Assembly (NCBI RefSeq): GCF_027922005.1
Contig: NZ_BSEV01000002.1
Coordinates: 434,001 to 498,000 of the forward strand
Direction: 5' to 3'
Origin: Streptosporangium carneum
GTDB taxonomy: Bacteria; Actinomycetota; Actinomycetes; Streptosporangiales; Streptosporangiaceae
DNA: 64,000 bases
Below are positions 44,635-53,570 of the stretch, piece by piece. The position numbers were made by a program, and so were the translations under genes. Numbering within the stretch: position 1 is the first letter of the stretch; each line of letters starts with the position of its first letter. The notes under the pieces are model-generated. The model saw only the letters and a program-made list of their open reading frames with translations, searched no databases and had not been told where the DNA came from.

Positions 44635-47385
44635 CTAGAGCAGGCCTTCTTCGCGGGCGAGGGCAGCGGCCTGGGTGCGGGAGGAGACGCCGAGCTTGCC
44701 GAGGATGTTGGAGACGTGCACGCTCACCGTCTTCTGGGCGATGAACAGCCGCTCGCCGATCTCGCGGTTGGGCAGGCCCTGCGCGACCAGGGCGAGCACC
44801 TCCTGCTCCCTGCCCGTGAGCAGCCCCTGCTGGGCGGAGGTGAACCTGGCGCGGCGGCCGAGCTCGGCAAGGGCTTCGCCCAGCGGCCTGGCGCCGAGGG
44901 ACCCGGCGGCCTCGACGGCGCGCCGCCACTCCGCCAGGGCGGAGGAACGGTCTCCTGAGGCGAGCAGCGCCTCGGCCAGCCGCCAGCGTGAGCGTGCGGC
45001 CTCGTAGACGAAGGCGGGGTCGAAGACCTCGACGACCCTGCGCCAGGCCTCGACGTCCGCGTGACCGTGCGCGCGCCGCCACTCGGCCTCCGCTCTCGCC
45101 ATCCAGCCTTCTCCCTCCGCGCCGATCCCGGCCCTGACCGCCCCCCGCGCGCGGGCAAGCAGTTCGTCGGCCCCGTCCGTGCGGCCCAGGTCGGCCAGGG
45201 CCCACAGCGCGACGGCGCTGATGCGGATGACGCCCGCGTCCGTGGGATCCACGGCCTCGAGGACCGCGGTGGCGTGTTCCAGGGCGAGGGCGGGGTCCTG
45301 CCGCCAGAGGGCGTGCTCGGCGGCCATGCCCCGGGACATGTAGGCGACGAGGGAGTCGGACCAGAACGGCCTGAGCCAGGCGAGCCGCTCCTCCACATTG
45401 GGCGCTCCCGTGGAGACCTCGATGAACAGCGCGAAGGAGGACAGGACGGCCTCGGGGATCCTGCCGACACGCGCGCCGAACCTGGCCGCAACCTCGGCGG
45501 CCCGCGTCCAGTCTCCCGCCATGTAGTAGATCAGGAACTGGAGGAAGCGCAGGTCGGTGCCGTAGGTGCTCCACGACAGGCCGTTCTCCTCCGCCAGCCG
45601 TATGCCGTGTTCCGCGGTCACGGTGGCGTCCGCCATGGAGCCGCGTTCGTACTGGAGGCGGGCGTGGTGGAACAGGGCGCGCAGGTCCATGGCCAGGTCG
45701 CCGGAGTCCCGGAAGGCGACGGAGCCGGACAACTCCTCCGCCAGCGCGGTGTCGCCTTCCTGCTCGGCGCAGCTGGCCAGCACGATCACCGCCCCCTTCT
45801 CCGCGTCGCTTGCCCCCGTCGCGCCTGCGACCTCGAGCGCGCGTTCCGCCAGCGGCCTGACCTCGGCGGAACGGGGTGACCAGGTGAGCGTGCGGGAGAG
45901 TGTGGCCAGTGCCCTGGCCAGGGCGGCGCTCGCCGGGGCCGCGGCGGCGACGGCCGCCTCCGCGGCCACGATCGCGGCCTGGACGTCGTCGGAGTCGTAG
46001 AGGTAGTAGGCGAGCCGCTCGCAGACCTCCGCCGAGGGGGGAAGCGCCCGCAGCTGGGCGACGGCCCTGTGGTTGTCGCCCATGTCGGCCGCGGCGGCGG
46101 CGGTGCGCAGCGCGAGCCGCACGCGGTCGGTCCCGGTGAGCAGGACGGCGTCGGGAACCCGGTCCCACAGTCCGAGCGCCTGGTCGTAGTGGCGGTGGGC
46201 CTCCGCGGGGGCTCCGAGCCGCTCGGCCCTGCGCCCGGCTTCGACTGAGGCGGCCAGCCCCTCCGCGAGGTCGTGTCCGGCCAGGTAGTGGTAGGCGAGC
46301 TCGGCCGCCGCGCCGTCACGGGCGGTGAGCAGACGGGCGAACTCCGAGTGCAGTCTGGTCCGCTCGCCGGGAAGCAGGTCGGTGTAGACCACCTCCTGGA
46401 GCAGGGCGTGCCGGAAGGCGTAGCCGTACTCGCCGTCGAGGCGGAGCAGTCCCCTTGAGACGATCTCCCGCATAGCCTCGTCGAAGGCCAGGTCGTCCAG
46501 GCCCGAGGCGTCCTGGAGCAGGTCGTGGTCGACCCGCCTGCCCGCGACGGCCGCGCCGCGGAGCACCCGCTGGGCGGCGTCCGAGAGCACCTCGGTCCGG
46601 GAGAGCAGCAGGCCGGCCAGGTCACCGGTCATCGAGCAGCCCTCGGAGACGGCCTCGAACAGCTCCTCGGCGTAGAACGGGTTGCCCTCGGCCCGGTCGA
46701 CGACCTCGTCGACCGTCCGGGCGTCCGCGCCGCCGAGAGCGGCCAGGTAACCGGTCATGTCGTCGCGGTCGAGCGGCCCCAGCTCGACGGACGTCACCGA
46801 CGGCAGGCGTTTGAGCTCGGCGAGGACCCGGCGCAGCGGATGACGCCGGTGCAGGTCGTCCGTGCGGTAGGTGCCGACCAGGCAGACGCGCTCCGTCTGC
46901 AGCATCCGGCTGAGGAAGACCAACAGGTCTCGGGTCGACCGGTCGGCCCAGTGCAGGTCTTCGAGGACCAGCAGCACGGGCCGCGCGGCCAGGAAGCCGA
47001 GCATCGAGCCGAAGAGCTGCTGCTGGGTGAGGCCGGAGGTGGCCTCGGGGCCGAGGTCCGCGCCGCCCGGCAGCAGCCTGCCGAGGACGGGACGGGCGTC
47101 GATCTCCGCGCGCAGCTCACCGCCCGCGCCACGCAGGGCGTCGGCCAGCGGGAGGTACGGCAGGGCGTCGCCGAGCTCCGCGCACTGCCCCACGAGCACG
47201 GCGAAGCCCTCCTGCCTGGCCTGCTCGACGAGCTCCGTGACGAGGCGGGTCTTGCCGATGCCCGCGTCGCCTCCGACGAGGGCGACACCGGCCAGCCCCT
47301 CGGCCGCGGCGCCGAGCACCCCGACGAGCCTGCCGAACTCGGTAGACCGCCCGATCAGAGCACTGTGCGCCCTTCGCCACCCCAT
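44635..47385 (-). CDS. LAL-family (MalT-like) LuxR transcriptional regulator with AAA ATPase domain, 916 aa
   Basis: I choose ATG 47385 (MGWRRAHSALIGR), because the ATPase domain begins there; the frame is open back to 47433. Walker A is GGDAGIGKTRL (~res 38-48) and the Walker B-like VLLVLEDLHWAD lies near residue 150. The middle ~500 residues are helical TPR-like repeats. The C-terminal HTH (~850-912) reads LTGREQEVLALVAQGLPNREIGERLF ... KTVSVHVSNILGKLGV, the LuxR/GerE signature. Such proteins sense a ligand through the repeats and activate transcription. The target is unknown: the nearest divergent gene is the lysE homologue, 105 bases away. Confidence 0.9.
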   Translation of the reverse strand: MGWRRAHSALIGRSTEFGRLVGVLGAAAEGLAGVALVGGDAGIGKTRLVTELVEQARQEGFAVLVGQCAELGDALPYLPLADALRGAGGELRAEIDARPVLGRLLPGGADLGPEATSGLTQQQLFGSMLGFLAARPVLLVLEDLHWADRSTRDLLVFLSRMLQTERVCLVGTYRTDDLHRRHPLRRVLAELKRLPSVTSVELGPLDRDDMTGYLAALGGADARTVDEVVDRAEGNPFYAEELFEAVSEGCSMTGDLAGLLLSRTEVLSDAAQRVLRGAAVAGRRVDHDLLQDASGLDDLAFDEAMREIVSRGLLRLDGEYGYAFRHALLQEVVYTDLLPGERTRLHSEFARLLTARDGAAAELAYHYLAGHDLAEGLAASVEAGRRAERLGAPAEAHRHYDQALGLWDRVPDAVLLTGTDRVRLALRTAAAAADMGDNHRAVAQLRALPPSAEVCERLAYYLYDSDDVQAAIVAAEAAVAAAAPASAALARALATLSRTLTWSPRSAEVRPLAERALEVAGATGASDAEKGAVIVLASCAEQEGDTALAEELSGSVAFRDSGDLAMDLRALFHHARLQYERGSMADATVTAEHGIRLAEENGLSWSTYGTDLRFLQFLIYYMAGDWTRAAEVAARFGARVGRIPEAVLSSFALFIEVSTGAPNVEERLAWLRPFWSDSLVAYMSRGMAAEHALWRQDPALALEHATAVLEAVDPTDAGVIRISAVALWALADLGRTDGADELLARARGAVRAGIGAEGEGWMARAEAEWRRAHGHADVEAWRRVVEVFDPAFVYEAARSRWRLAEALLASGDRSSALAEWRRAVEAAGSLGARPLGEALAELGRRARFTSAQQGLLTGREQEVLALVAQGLPNREIGERLFIAQKTVSVHVSNILGKLGVSSRTQAAALAREEGLL

Positions 47386-47489
47386 TTCGGGGAGTATGCC
47401 ACGGCCATTCCGACAGCAAGCCGATCGGTCCACGGAAACGCCCCGCCAAGGCCTTCAGTACGGGACCAGGACAGGCCTATGGTCACATC

Positions 47490-48110
47490 ATGATCTCTCT
47501 GTCCACGTTTCTGGTCTTCGTGGTGGCGTCACTGGCACTGGTCCTGGTGCCGGGGCCGAATCATCTGTACATCGCGGCCCGGGGCATCGCGCAGGGCCGG
47601 GCCGCCGCGGTCGCGAGCGCGTTCGGCGTCGAGACCGGCACGCTGGTGCACATCGCCGCCGCGGCGGCGGGACTGTCCTACGTGGTCGCCAAGTCCGCCA
47701 CGCTCTTCAACGTGATCAAGTGGGCCGGCGTGCTCTACCTGGTCTATCTGGGCGTCAGGGCGCTGACCCGCAGGCAGGAGGCGACCCTCAGGGAGACTCC
47801 GCCGCAGCCGCTGCGCGCGATCTTCCTGGAGGGCGTGGTCGTCAACGTACTCAACCCCAAGGTGATCCTGTTCTTCCTGGCGTTCCTGCCGCAGTTCGTG
47901 CACCCGGAGGCGGGGGCCGTGCCGCTGCAGATCGTCGTGCTGGGCGGCACCCTCCTGTTCCTCGGCCTGATCTCCGACATGATCTACGCGGCGGGCGCGG
48001 GCGTGCTCGGCAGCAGACTGCGGAACCGGGCGGGCGTGCTGGGCTATGTCAGCGGGGTGGTCTATCTGGGGCTCGGTGTCGCGACCGCGCTCTCGGGCCG
48101 GTCGACCTGA
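47490..48110 (+). CDS. LysE/RhtB-family amino-acid exporter, 206 aa
   Basis: Six hydrophobic segments, with the family signature LVLVPGPNHLYIAARGIAQGR in the first cytoplasmic loop (~res 15-35), ALGVETGTLVH-like text after it, and LEGVVVNVLNPKVILFFLAFLPQF (~112-135). Proteins of this type export small amino acids or their derivatives across the inner membrane. The start ATG 47490 is divergent from the LAL regulator. The last 49 bases overlap, tail to tail, the convergent alpha/beta hydrolase gene. Confidence 0.9.
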   Translation: MISLSTFLVFVVASLALVLVPGPNHLYIAARGIAQGRAAAVASAFGVETGTLVHIAAAAAGLSYVVAKSATLFNVIKWAGVLYLVYLGVRALTRRQEATLRETPPQPLRAIFLEGVVVNVLNPKVILFFLAFLPQFVHPEAGAVPLQIVVLGGTLLFLGLISDMIYAAGAGVLGSRLRNRAGVLGYVSGVVYLGLGVATALSGRST

Positions 48111-48856
48111 CCTGGGAGCCGCCCGGCCGCCCCGCCGGTCCGGTCGTGAAGGTCGCTGAGGTCGCTGAGATCGCTGAGGTCGCTGAGATCGCCGAGCAGG
48201 CGGGCCAGCGGTCCGGGGGCGGCCATCACGCCCAGGTGCCCGCGTCCGGGGAGCAGGATGAGCCGCCCGTTCCTGCAGGCGCGCAGGAAGTCGCGCTCGT
48301 CGGCCCTGAAGGGGTCACGGGCGCCGTTCACGAGCCACACCCGCCCGGGATAGGCGGCCAGCGCCGCGAGCTGGTCGTGTCCGGCGACGGCTTCGACGAC
48401 CTGCGGCATCACCTCGCACGACAGTCCTCCGGCGACCATCGCGGCGCCGGAGGGACCCGGCAGGAGACGGCGCAGGGCGTAGGAGCTGAGCCGGTTGGCG
48501 AACGACGGGTCGCGCGCGGCGAGCGCGGCGGCGATCCGGTAGACCCGGACCGCCGACGCGCTGCGGGCCGTGCAGCCCATGGCCACCAGACCCGCCACCC
48601 TGCCGGGAAAGCGCTCGGCGGTGGCGATGCCGACGTAGCCGCCCAGTGAGAGGCCGACCACGAGCGCCCTGCCGCCGAGGGAGTCGATCGCGGCGGCCAC
48701 CGCCGAGGTCGCGCCCTCCATCGAGAACGGCTCGCCGCGACGGACGCCGTGACCGGGCAGGTCCACGGCCGTGGCGGGGCGGTCGAGGCGGGAGACGACG
48801 GGGTCCCACATGGTCGCGCTGACCCGGATTCCGTGGACGAGGACGACAGGCGGCAT
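48062..48856 (-). CDS. alpha/beta hydrolase, 264 aa
   Basis: The fold is clear: VVLVHGIR (oxyanion loop, res 4-11), nucleophile elbow VGLSLGGY (Ser ~70), acid region VNGARDPFRADE and catalytic His in LLPGRGHLG (~212). It is related to 3-oxoadipate enol-lactonase-like hydrolases; the substrate is unknown. After the last helix the protein continues with LSDLSDLSDLSDLHD, encoded by a 9-bp tandem repeat, then ~30 residues that overlap the lysE gene antiparallel. This tail is beyond the normal end of the fold. The gene is divergent from a TetR regulator with operators between them, so it is probably that regulator's target. Confidence 0.88.
   Translation of the reverse strand: MPPVVLVHGIRVSATMWDPVVSRLDRPATAVDLPGHGVRRGEPFSMEGATSAVAAAIDSLGGRALVVGLSLGGYVGIATAERFPGRVAGLVAMGCTARSASAVRVYRIAAALAARDPSFANRLSSYALRRLLPGPSGAAMVAGGLSCEVMPQVVEAVAGHDQLAALAAYPGRVWLVNGARDPFRADERDFLRACRNGRLILLPGRGHLGVMAAPGPLARLLGDLSDLSDLSDLSDLHDRTGGAAGRLPGQVDRPESAVATPSPR
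48150..48194. repeat. 9-bp tandem repeat encoding the hydrolase tail
   Basis: About five copies of a 9-base unit (gctgaggtc and variants with gctgagatc) in the coding strand of the alpha/beta hydrolase, read as a repeated Asp-Leu-Ser triplet. A multiple-of-three unit keeps frame whatever the copy number. Confidence 0.8.
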
Positions 48857-48878
48857 CGGTGACCTCCAGACACGTCAA

Positions 48879-48892
48879 ACGCAACGGTGCGT
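48879..48892. promoter_or_regulatory. TetR operator, copy 1
   Basis: The palindrome acgcaacggtgcgt lies 23 bases upstream of the alpha/beta hydrolase start, between it and the divergent tetR gene. It is the exact reverse complement of copy 2 at 48924-48937. Confidence 0.7.
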
Positions 48893-48923
48893 CGCGTTCA
48901 TCAGGACGCCCCATTGAAACACA

Positions 48924-48937
48924 ACGCACCGTTGCGT
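48924..48937. promoter_or_regulatory. TetR operator, copy 2
   Basis: The palindrome acgcaccgttgcgt is followed at 48941 by TATAGT, a good -10 hexamer, 13 bases before the tetR ATG. Repressor bound here would block its own promoter; copy 1 would cover the hydrolase promoter. Confidence 0.7.
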
Positions 48938-48953
48938 TGCTATAGTCGGACGC

Positions 48954-49547
48954 ATGGCACCGCGCAAGGAGCAGCAGATCTTCCAGGCGACGCTCGAACT
49001 GCTCGCCGCCAAGGGGTACGAGGGGTTGACCGTCGAGGGGGTGGCCGAGCGCTCCGGGGTCAACAAGACCACCATCTACCGCTGGTGGCCGTCGAAGGCG
49101 GCACTGCTCGCCGCCGCGCTCGTCGAGGCCGACCTGCTCGTCAGCGCGCCTCCGGACACCGGAAGCCTCAGGGGGGACCTGGAGGCGCTGTTGCGCGGGG
49201 TGGCCGCGCTTCTCACCAGTCCTCCGGCCGCCGACGTCGCGGTGGCGGCACTCGGCGCCGCCGTGCACCATCCGGAGCTCGCCACGGCGGCCCAGCGCTT
49301 CTTCGCCGACCGGTTCGCCAGGGAGGAGGCCGTCTTCGCGCGGGCGAGGCGGCGCGGCGAGCTGCCCGACACGGCCGACCCTATGTTGATCATGGATCTG
49401 CTCGCCGGGGCGGTGTGGCTGCGCGCGGTCTTCCGCGGCCTCCCCCTCGACGACGACTTCGCCGCCGGGGCGGTGGCGGCGGTCCTCGACGGGGTGACCC
49501 GCCCGAAGGCGGCCGACGCCGCGAAGAGCCTCGGTGAGGTCCCCTGA
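48954..49547 (+). CDS. TetR/AcrR-family repressor, 197 aa
   Basis: The N-terminal HTH (res 1-60) has the TetR layout: IFQATLELLAAKGYEGLTVEGVAERSGVNKTTIYRWWPSKAAL, with the recognition helix at NKTTIYRWW. The C-terminal ligand domain contains ALLTSPPAADVAVAAL and FFADRFAREEAVFARARRRGE, as in the TetR_C_16-type group. The transcript probably starts almost at the ATG (-10 at 48941-48946). Autoregulation and repression of the divergent alpha/beta hydrolase are inferred from the two exact inverted operators. Confidence 0.92.
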   Translation: MAPRKEQQIFQATLELLAAKGYEGLTVEGVAERSGVNKTTIYRWWPSKAALLAAALVEADLLVSAPPDTGSLRGDLEALLRGVAALLTSPPAADVAVAALGAAVHHPELATAAQRFFADRFAREEAVFARARRRGELPDTADPMLIMDLLAGAVWLRAVFRGLPLDDDFAAGAVAAVLDGVTRPKAADAAKSLGEVP

Positions 49548-49652
49548 CGGGAGCCGCCGACGCCGCGGAGCGCCTCGACGGCCCCTCCGCAGAGCCGTCG
49601 ACGCCCGGGAGCACCCCGGGACAGCCGGTCGCCCCGAAAGGAGGCCCAGGGG

Positions 49653-50375
49653 CTACAGGGCGAGGTCCCTGGCGATGCCGTCGAGCATCCAGCGCAGGCC
49701 TCGTTCGAAGTCGTCGTCGGCCCGGTCGCCCCCCTCGACGTCGGGAGCGCCGTCGGCGAGGAGCGGCGCGAGGTTGGGGAACTCGCCGCTGTCGATGAAC
49801 TCGCGCAGGTAGGGCCGCATGAGGGCGTCGCGCTCCGCCTGCGTCCAGGCGTATCCGCGCGAGCCCTCCTGTCGCATCCCCTCTCGGATCACGAATCCCA
49901 GCGCGTAGTCGTCGACCGCCGCGATGATCCGCCACTTCCACTCGGGCTCGATCCGCAGGCGGGAGAGCGCGGCCAGTGACTGCTCTCCGTGCCGCAGGCC
50001 GTTCGGGCCGACCTGCGGGCGCCGGGAGACGAGGTCGACCAGCCAGGGATGACGTCGGAGGACCTCCCGCGTGCGCCGCACGATGGCGGAGATCGCCTCG
50101 CGCCAGTCGCCGGGCAGCTCCCCCTCGACCAGGATCTCCGCGTTGACCTCGTCCGCCATGAGGTCGAACAGGTCCTCCTTGCGCTCGATGTGGGTGTAGA
50201 GGCTCATCGCGCGGGCTCCGAGCTCCGCGGCCACCCTGCGGATCGAGACGGCGTCGATCCCCTCGGCGTCCGCGATCGCGATCGCGGACGCCACGATCGC
50301 CTCACGTGTCAGTTTCGGACGACGTTTCGCCACCTCACGCGCCCAGACCGGCCCTTGCGTCTGCTCTGATCCCAC
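49653..50375 (-). CDS. TetR/AcrR-family repressor of the MFS pump, 240 aa
   Basis: GTG start at 50375. The HTH (res ~20-70) reads LTREAIVASAIAIADAEGIDAVSIRRVAAELG ... SLYTHIERKEDL. The C-terminal domain (TetR_C type found with EmrB/QacA pumps) includes WREAISAIVRRTREVLRRHPWLVDLV and ALGFVIREGMRQE. It is divergent from an EmrB/QacA-type MFS gene; the 76-base gap holds a palindromic operator. It most likely represses the pump and releases on binding a pump substrate. Confidence 0.9.
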   Translation of the reverse strand: MGSEQTQGPVWAREVAKRRPKLTREAIVASAIAIADAEGIDAVSIRRVAAELGARAMSLYTHIERKEDLFDLMADEVNAEILVEGELPGDWREAISAIVRRTREVLRRHPWLVDLVSRRPQVGPNGLRHGEQSLAALSRLRIEPEWKWRIIAAVDDYALGFVIREGMRQEGSRGYAWTQAERDALMRPYLREFIDSGEFPNLAPLLADGAPDVEGGDRADDDFERGLRWMLDGIARDLAL

Positions 50376-50391
50376 CTGTTCAGTGTACGGC

Positions 50392-50409
50392 GTAGCGACC
50401 TATCGCTAC
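50392..50409. promoter_or_regulatory. palindromic operator between tetR and the MFS gene
   Basis: A perfect 7-bp inverted repeat (gtagcga / tcgctac) with a 4-base centre lies between two direct copies of cagtgtacgg (50381-50390 and 50409-50418). The location in a divergent promoter of 76 bases supports control of both genes by the TetR protein. Confidence 0.65.
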
Positions 50410-50451
50410 AGTGTACGGAAAATCGATACGCCGTACGGAATGGTGGGCGCG

Positions 50452-51849
50452 ATGACAACGACGCAAGATCCGTCAGAGACACGGCCCGACCCCGCCCTTC
50501 GCGCGATCTCCCTCGTCGTGGTGCTGGGCACGGTCATGACCATGCTGGACGCGACCATCGTCAACGTCGCGATCAACGTCCTCGGCCGCGACCTGGGCGT
50601 TTCCCTGAGCACCGTCCAGTGGACGGTCACCGGCTACACCCTGGCCCTGTCCATGACGATCCCGATCACCGGCTGGGCGATCGGGCGGTTCGGCGCCAAG
50701 TCCACCTGGATCACCTCGCTCGCCCTCTTCGGGGCCGGGTCCGTCCTGTGCGGCGCGGCCTGGTCGGCCGGGGCCCTGATCGCCTTCCGGGTGCTGCAGG
50801 GCGTCGGCGGAGGCCTGCTCATGCCGGTCGCGCAGACCCTCCTGACCAGGGCCGCCGGTCCCGAACGAATGGGGCGGACGATGGCCGTGATCTCCATCCC
50901 GTCGATGCTCGCCCCGGTGCTCGGACCGCTGCTCGGCGGGGTGCTCGTCGACCATCTGAGCTGGCGGTGGATGTTCTACGTCAACGTCCCGGTCTGCGCG
51001 CTCGCGCTGCTGCTCGCCGTACGGCTGCTGCCGCGTGAGGAACGCCGCGCGGACAGTCGCCTGGACGCCCTGGGCCTGGCGCTGCTGTCTCCGGGTCTGG
51101 CCGCGCTGGTCTACGGGCTCTCGCAGACCGGCGAGGCGTCAGGAGGTTCCCGGGCGCTCGCGGGGCTGGTCTTCGGCGTCGTGCTCACGGCGGCCTTCTG
51201 CGCGCACTCGCTGCGCCGGGGCGAACGCGCCCTGCTCGACGTGGCACTGTTCCGCGACAGGGGACTGGCCGCCTCCGCCGCCGCCCTGTTCTGCTACTCG
51301 GTCGGGGTGTTCGGCGTGCTGCTGCTGGTGCCGCTGTACTCCCAGAGCGTCCCGGGCACCGGCGTGCTCGACGCGGGGCTCCTGATCGCCCCGATGGGAG
51401 CAGGGGCGATCGTCACCATGCCGCTGGCCGGACGGCTCACCGACCGGCTGGGCGCGCACCTGCCCGGGATCGCCGGAATCGTGACCGTCCTCGCCGGGAT
51501 CTTCGCCTGCGCCCGCGTCGACATGTCAGCGGGCGCGTCGCCGCTGGCCGCCGCGCTGTTCGTCATCGGGCTCGGGCACGGCCTCGTCACCCCGTCGATC
51601 ATGGCGGCGGCCTACCGCACCCTGCCCCGTTCCGTCCTGCCCGGAGCGGCGACCGCCTCGCAGATCGTGATCAGGGTGGGAACCGCCCTCGGCGCCGCCG
51701 TGATCACCGTCATCCTGCAGACCCTGACGCGCGGCTCGGACGGCCCGCAGGCCGCGGCCTTCGAGGGAAGTCTCCTGTGGGCCACGGCGATCGTCGCCGT
51801 CGCCCTCGTCCCCGCCCTGCTGATCCCCCGCCGTCAGGCGGCGCCGTGA
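50452..51849 (+). CDS. EmrB/QacA-type MFS drug transporter (DHA2), 465 aa
   Basis: I choose ATG 50452 (MTTTQDPSETRP), with GGTGGG just upstream; the frame is open to 50383. About 14 hydrophobic helices are seen. Motif C-like text is in helix 5 (SIPSMLAPVLGPLLGG) and the first helix holds VMTMLDATIVNVAI, the DHA2 motif with its membrane Asp. The motif around ITGWAIGRFGAKSTW is the MFS loop 2-3 signature. Proton-driven export of lipophilic drugs is the family function. Regulated by the divergent TetR gene. Confidence 0.92.
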   Translation: MTTTQDPSETRPDPALRAISLVVVLGTVMTMLDATIVNVAINVLGRDLGVSLSTVQWTVTGYTLALSMTIPITGWAIGRFGAKSTWITSLALFGAGSVLCGAAWSAGALIAFRVLQGVGGGLLMPVAQTLLTRAAGPERMGRTMAVISIPSMLAPVLGPLLGGVLVDHLSWRWMFYVNVPVCALALLLAVRLLPREERRADSRLDALGLALLSPGLAALVYGLSQTGEASGGSRALAGLVFGVVLTAAFCAHSLRRGERALLDVALFRDRGLAASAAALFCYSVGVFGVLLLVPLYSQSVPGTGVLDAGLLIAPMGAGAIVTMPLAGRLTDRLGAHLPGIAGIVTVLAGIFACARVDMSAGASPLAAALFVIGLGHGLVTPSIMAAAYRTLPRSVLPGAATASQIVIRVGTALGAAVITVILQTLTRGSDGPQAAAFEGSLLWATAIVAVALVPALLIPRRQAAP

Positions 51850-51905
51850 CGACCTCCACGCCCCGCTCCCGCCGTCGCCGGGCGCCGCCCCGAGAACCCC
51901 GCCGG

Positions 51906-53117
51906 TCAGCCCGAGAGCGCGCCCGGGATGCGGTCGAGGATCGGGTACGGCATGAGCCCGTACGCGTAGAAGTCGACCGCGTCCGCCCCCGCGGCCCGCA
52001 CGGCCCTGACCTTGGCGACGAGCCGGTCGGCCGAGTCGGTGTCGGGAAAGCCGGGGCGGAGCACGGCCCGCAGTTCCTTGTCCTTGCCCGTCGAACGGCG
52101 GTAGGCGGCCACGTCGTCGGCGACGCGCGCGGCGTCGCGGGCGTAGGCGAGAACGCCGAGCGAGGGCACCAGGTCGCCGAGGGCGACCAGGTCGACGCCC
52201 AGCTGCCAGGAGTCGTGCGCGGAGAGCCCCGAGGGGGGCAGACCGTCGATGTAGCCCTTGGCCGAGCCGGTGGCGTCGAGGAAGACGAGGCTGGAGCCCT
52301 CGGCGGCGACGGCGGCCGAGACCTCGGAGACCAGCGACGTCACCACCTCCGAGCGCGCCCGCGCGTAGGAGACGACCTCGGGCCCCGCGTAGGCGGTCAG
52401 CGCGGCCCGGGTCACCTCGCCCTGCGCGGGCGGGTCTCCGTCGAGGACGCCTCCCACGATCCTGGCGCACTCCTCGCGGGCAACCTCCGCGTTGACGCCG
52501 AGGTCGGCGGCGCGGCGCATGCAGAAGTCGCAGAAGCACAGGCCGAGCAGGAACTCGTCCATCGGTCCCAGCGGGACGAAACTGCGCTCGTTCTGGTAAC
52601 CGCAGCCGAAGGTGCCGAAGTGCAGCGCCTCGGCGACCACGCTGTCCACCCCCTGCCTGGCCACGGCCCGCCCGAGCGCCACAGCGTAGAGGCGGACGTC
52701 GGGGTGGGAGGGGCACAGATCGGCGGGCGAGCCCCGGTCTCCGAAGCAGTTGCGCAGGGTCACCTCGGGGTTGGCGAGGCCGAGCGTGGTGTTCATCAGG
52801 AACACGGTCCAGCCGTGCAGTTTGAGACCGCGCTCGGCGGTGGCCCGGCGCAGCGCGGCCAGCGGCTCCTCCTCCGCGCCCTCCTGCACCGGCGGGACGA
52901 GGCGGAGCCCGCCGAACAGGTCCTCCGGCGGTGTGAAGTGCACGCCGTCCCTGCGGACCGTCACCCGGGGACGGCCGTGCGGGGTCACGTCGCGGGCACG
53001 GTGATAGGCGGCGGCGACGGTCACGCCCGTCACGCCGTATCCGGTGATCCGGTCGAGGACCGCCTCAAGGCCCTCCCCCCGCACGTCCTCGACGTAGACG
53101 TATAGCGAGCTGTCCAA
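51906..53117 (-). CDS. uncharacterised protein of the D-amino-acid cluster, probable TIM-barrel hydrolase-like, 403 aa
   Basis: Start TTG 53117 has GGGAGG ~9 bases upstream. The order of short hydrophobic strands and helices (GVTGVTVAAAYH, LKLHGWTVFLMNT, VDSVVAEALHFG, SSLVFLDATG, ADAVDFYAYG) suggests a (beta/alpha)8 barrel resembling uncharacterised glycosyl-hydrolase-like proteins. A Cys-rich loop CFCDFCMRR (~res 195) and LCPSHPD (~135) are notable possible metal ligands. Residue E in VAEALHFG may be catalytic; this is a guess. It is the last gene of a four-gene minus-strand cluster with D-aminoacylase, a DSD1-like PLP enzyme and RidA, which points to D-amino-acid or N-acyl derivative turnover. 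I do not know its function. Confidence 0.6.
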   Translation of the reverse strand: MDSSLYVYVEDVRGEGLEAVLDRITGYGVTGVTVAAAYHRARDVTPHGRPRVTVRRDGVHFTPPEDLFGGLRLVPPVQEGAEEEPLAALRRATAERGLKLHGWTVFLMNTTLGLANPEVTLRNCFGDRGSPADLCPSHPDVRLYAVALGRAVARQGVDSVVAEALHFGTFGCGYQNERSFVPLGPMDEFLLGLCFCDFCMRRAADLGVNAEVAREECARIVGGVLDGDPPAQGEVTRAALTAYAGPEVVSYARARSEVVTSLVSEVSAAVAAEGSSLVFLDATGSAKGYIDGLPPSGLSAHDSWQLGVDLVALGDLVPSLGVLAYARDAARVADDVAAYRRSTGKDKELRAVLRPGFPDTDSADRLVAKVRAVRAAGADAVDFYAYGLMPYPILDRIPGALSG

Positions 53118-53148
53118 ACCGCCGCCCTCCCACGCAGTCGGTCAGACT

Positions 53149-53535
53149 CTAACGTGCCTTGTAGGCCACGAAGTCGATCTCGACCAGGATGTCCATCAAG
53201 TCGGACCCGACAGTCGTGCGAACCGGGTAGGGCTGGGTGAAGTATGACTTGTACACCTCGTTGTAGGCGGCGAAGTCACGCTTGAGGTGCTGCAGGTGGA
53301 CGGTCGACTTGACCACGTCGTCGAACCCGAGGCCGTGGGCCGCGAGGATCGCGCCCAGGTTGCGCATCGTCTGGTGGGTCTGCTCGGCCACGTCCGCGCC
53401 GACGACCTCGCCGGTCCTGGGGTCCAGCGGTCCCATCCCCGAGGTGTAGACGAAGTCGCCGACCACGAGGCCCTGGGAGTACGCCCCGACCGGCGCGGCG
53501 CCCTCGTCCGTGCGCAGTTCCTGCTTACCGCTCAT
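53149..53535 (-). CDS. RidA-family enamine/imine deaminase, 128 aa
   Basis: The length and motifs are those of YjgF/YER057c/UK114: PVGAYSQGLVVGDFVYTSGMGPLDP at residues 15-40, TMRNLGAILAAHGLGFDDVVKSTVHL (~70-95) and PVRTTVGSDL (~108), with the conserved Arg that binds the substrate carboxylate. RidA hydrolyses reactive enamines released by PLP enzymes that eliminate from serine or threonine. It follows the DSD1-like PLP gene at a distance of 36 bases, a chemically sensible pair. The next gene starts 32 bases on. Confidence 0.93.
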   Translation of the reverse strand: MSGKQELRTDEGAAPVGAYSQGLVVGDFVYTSGMGPLDPRTGEVVGADVAEQTHQTMRNLGAILAAHGLGFDDVVKSTVHLQHLKRDFAAYNEVYKSYFTQPYPVRTTVGSDLMDILVEIDFVAYKAR

Positions 53536-53570
53536 GTCACAGCTCCTTGGAGACCCTCAACAACGGAAAA

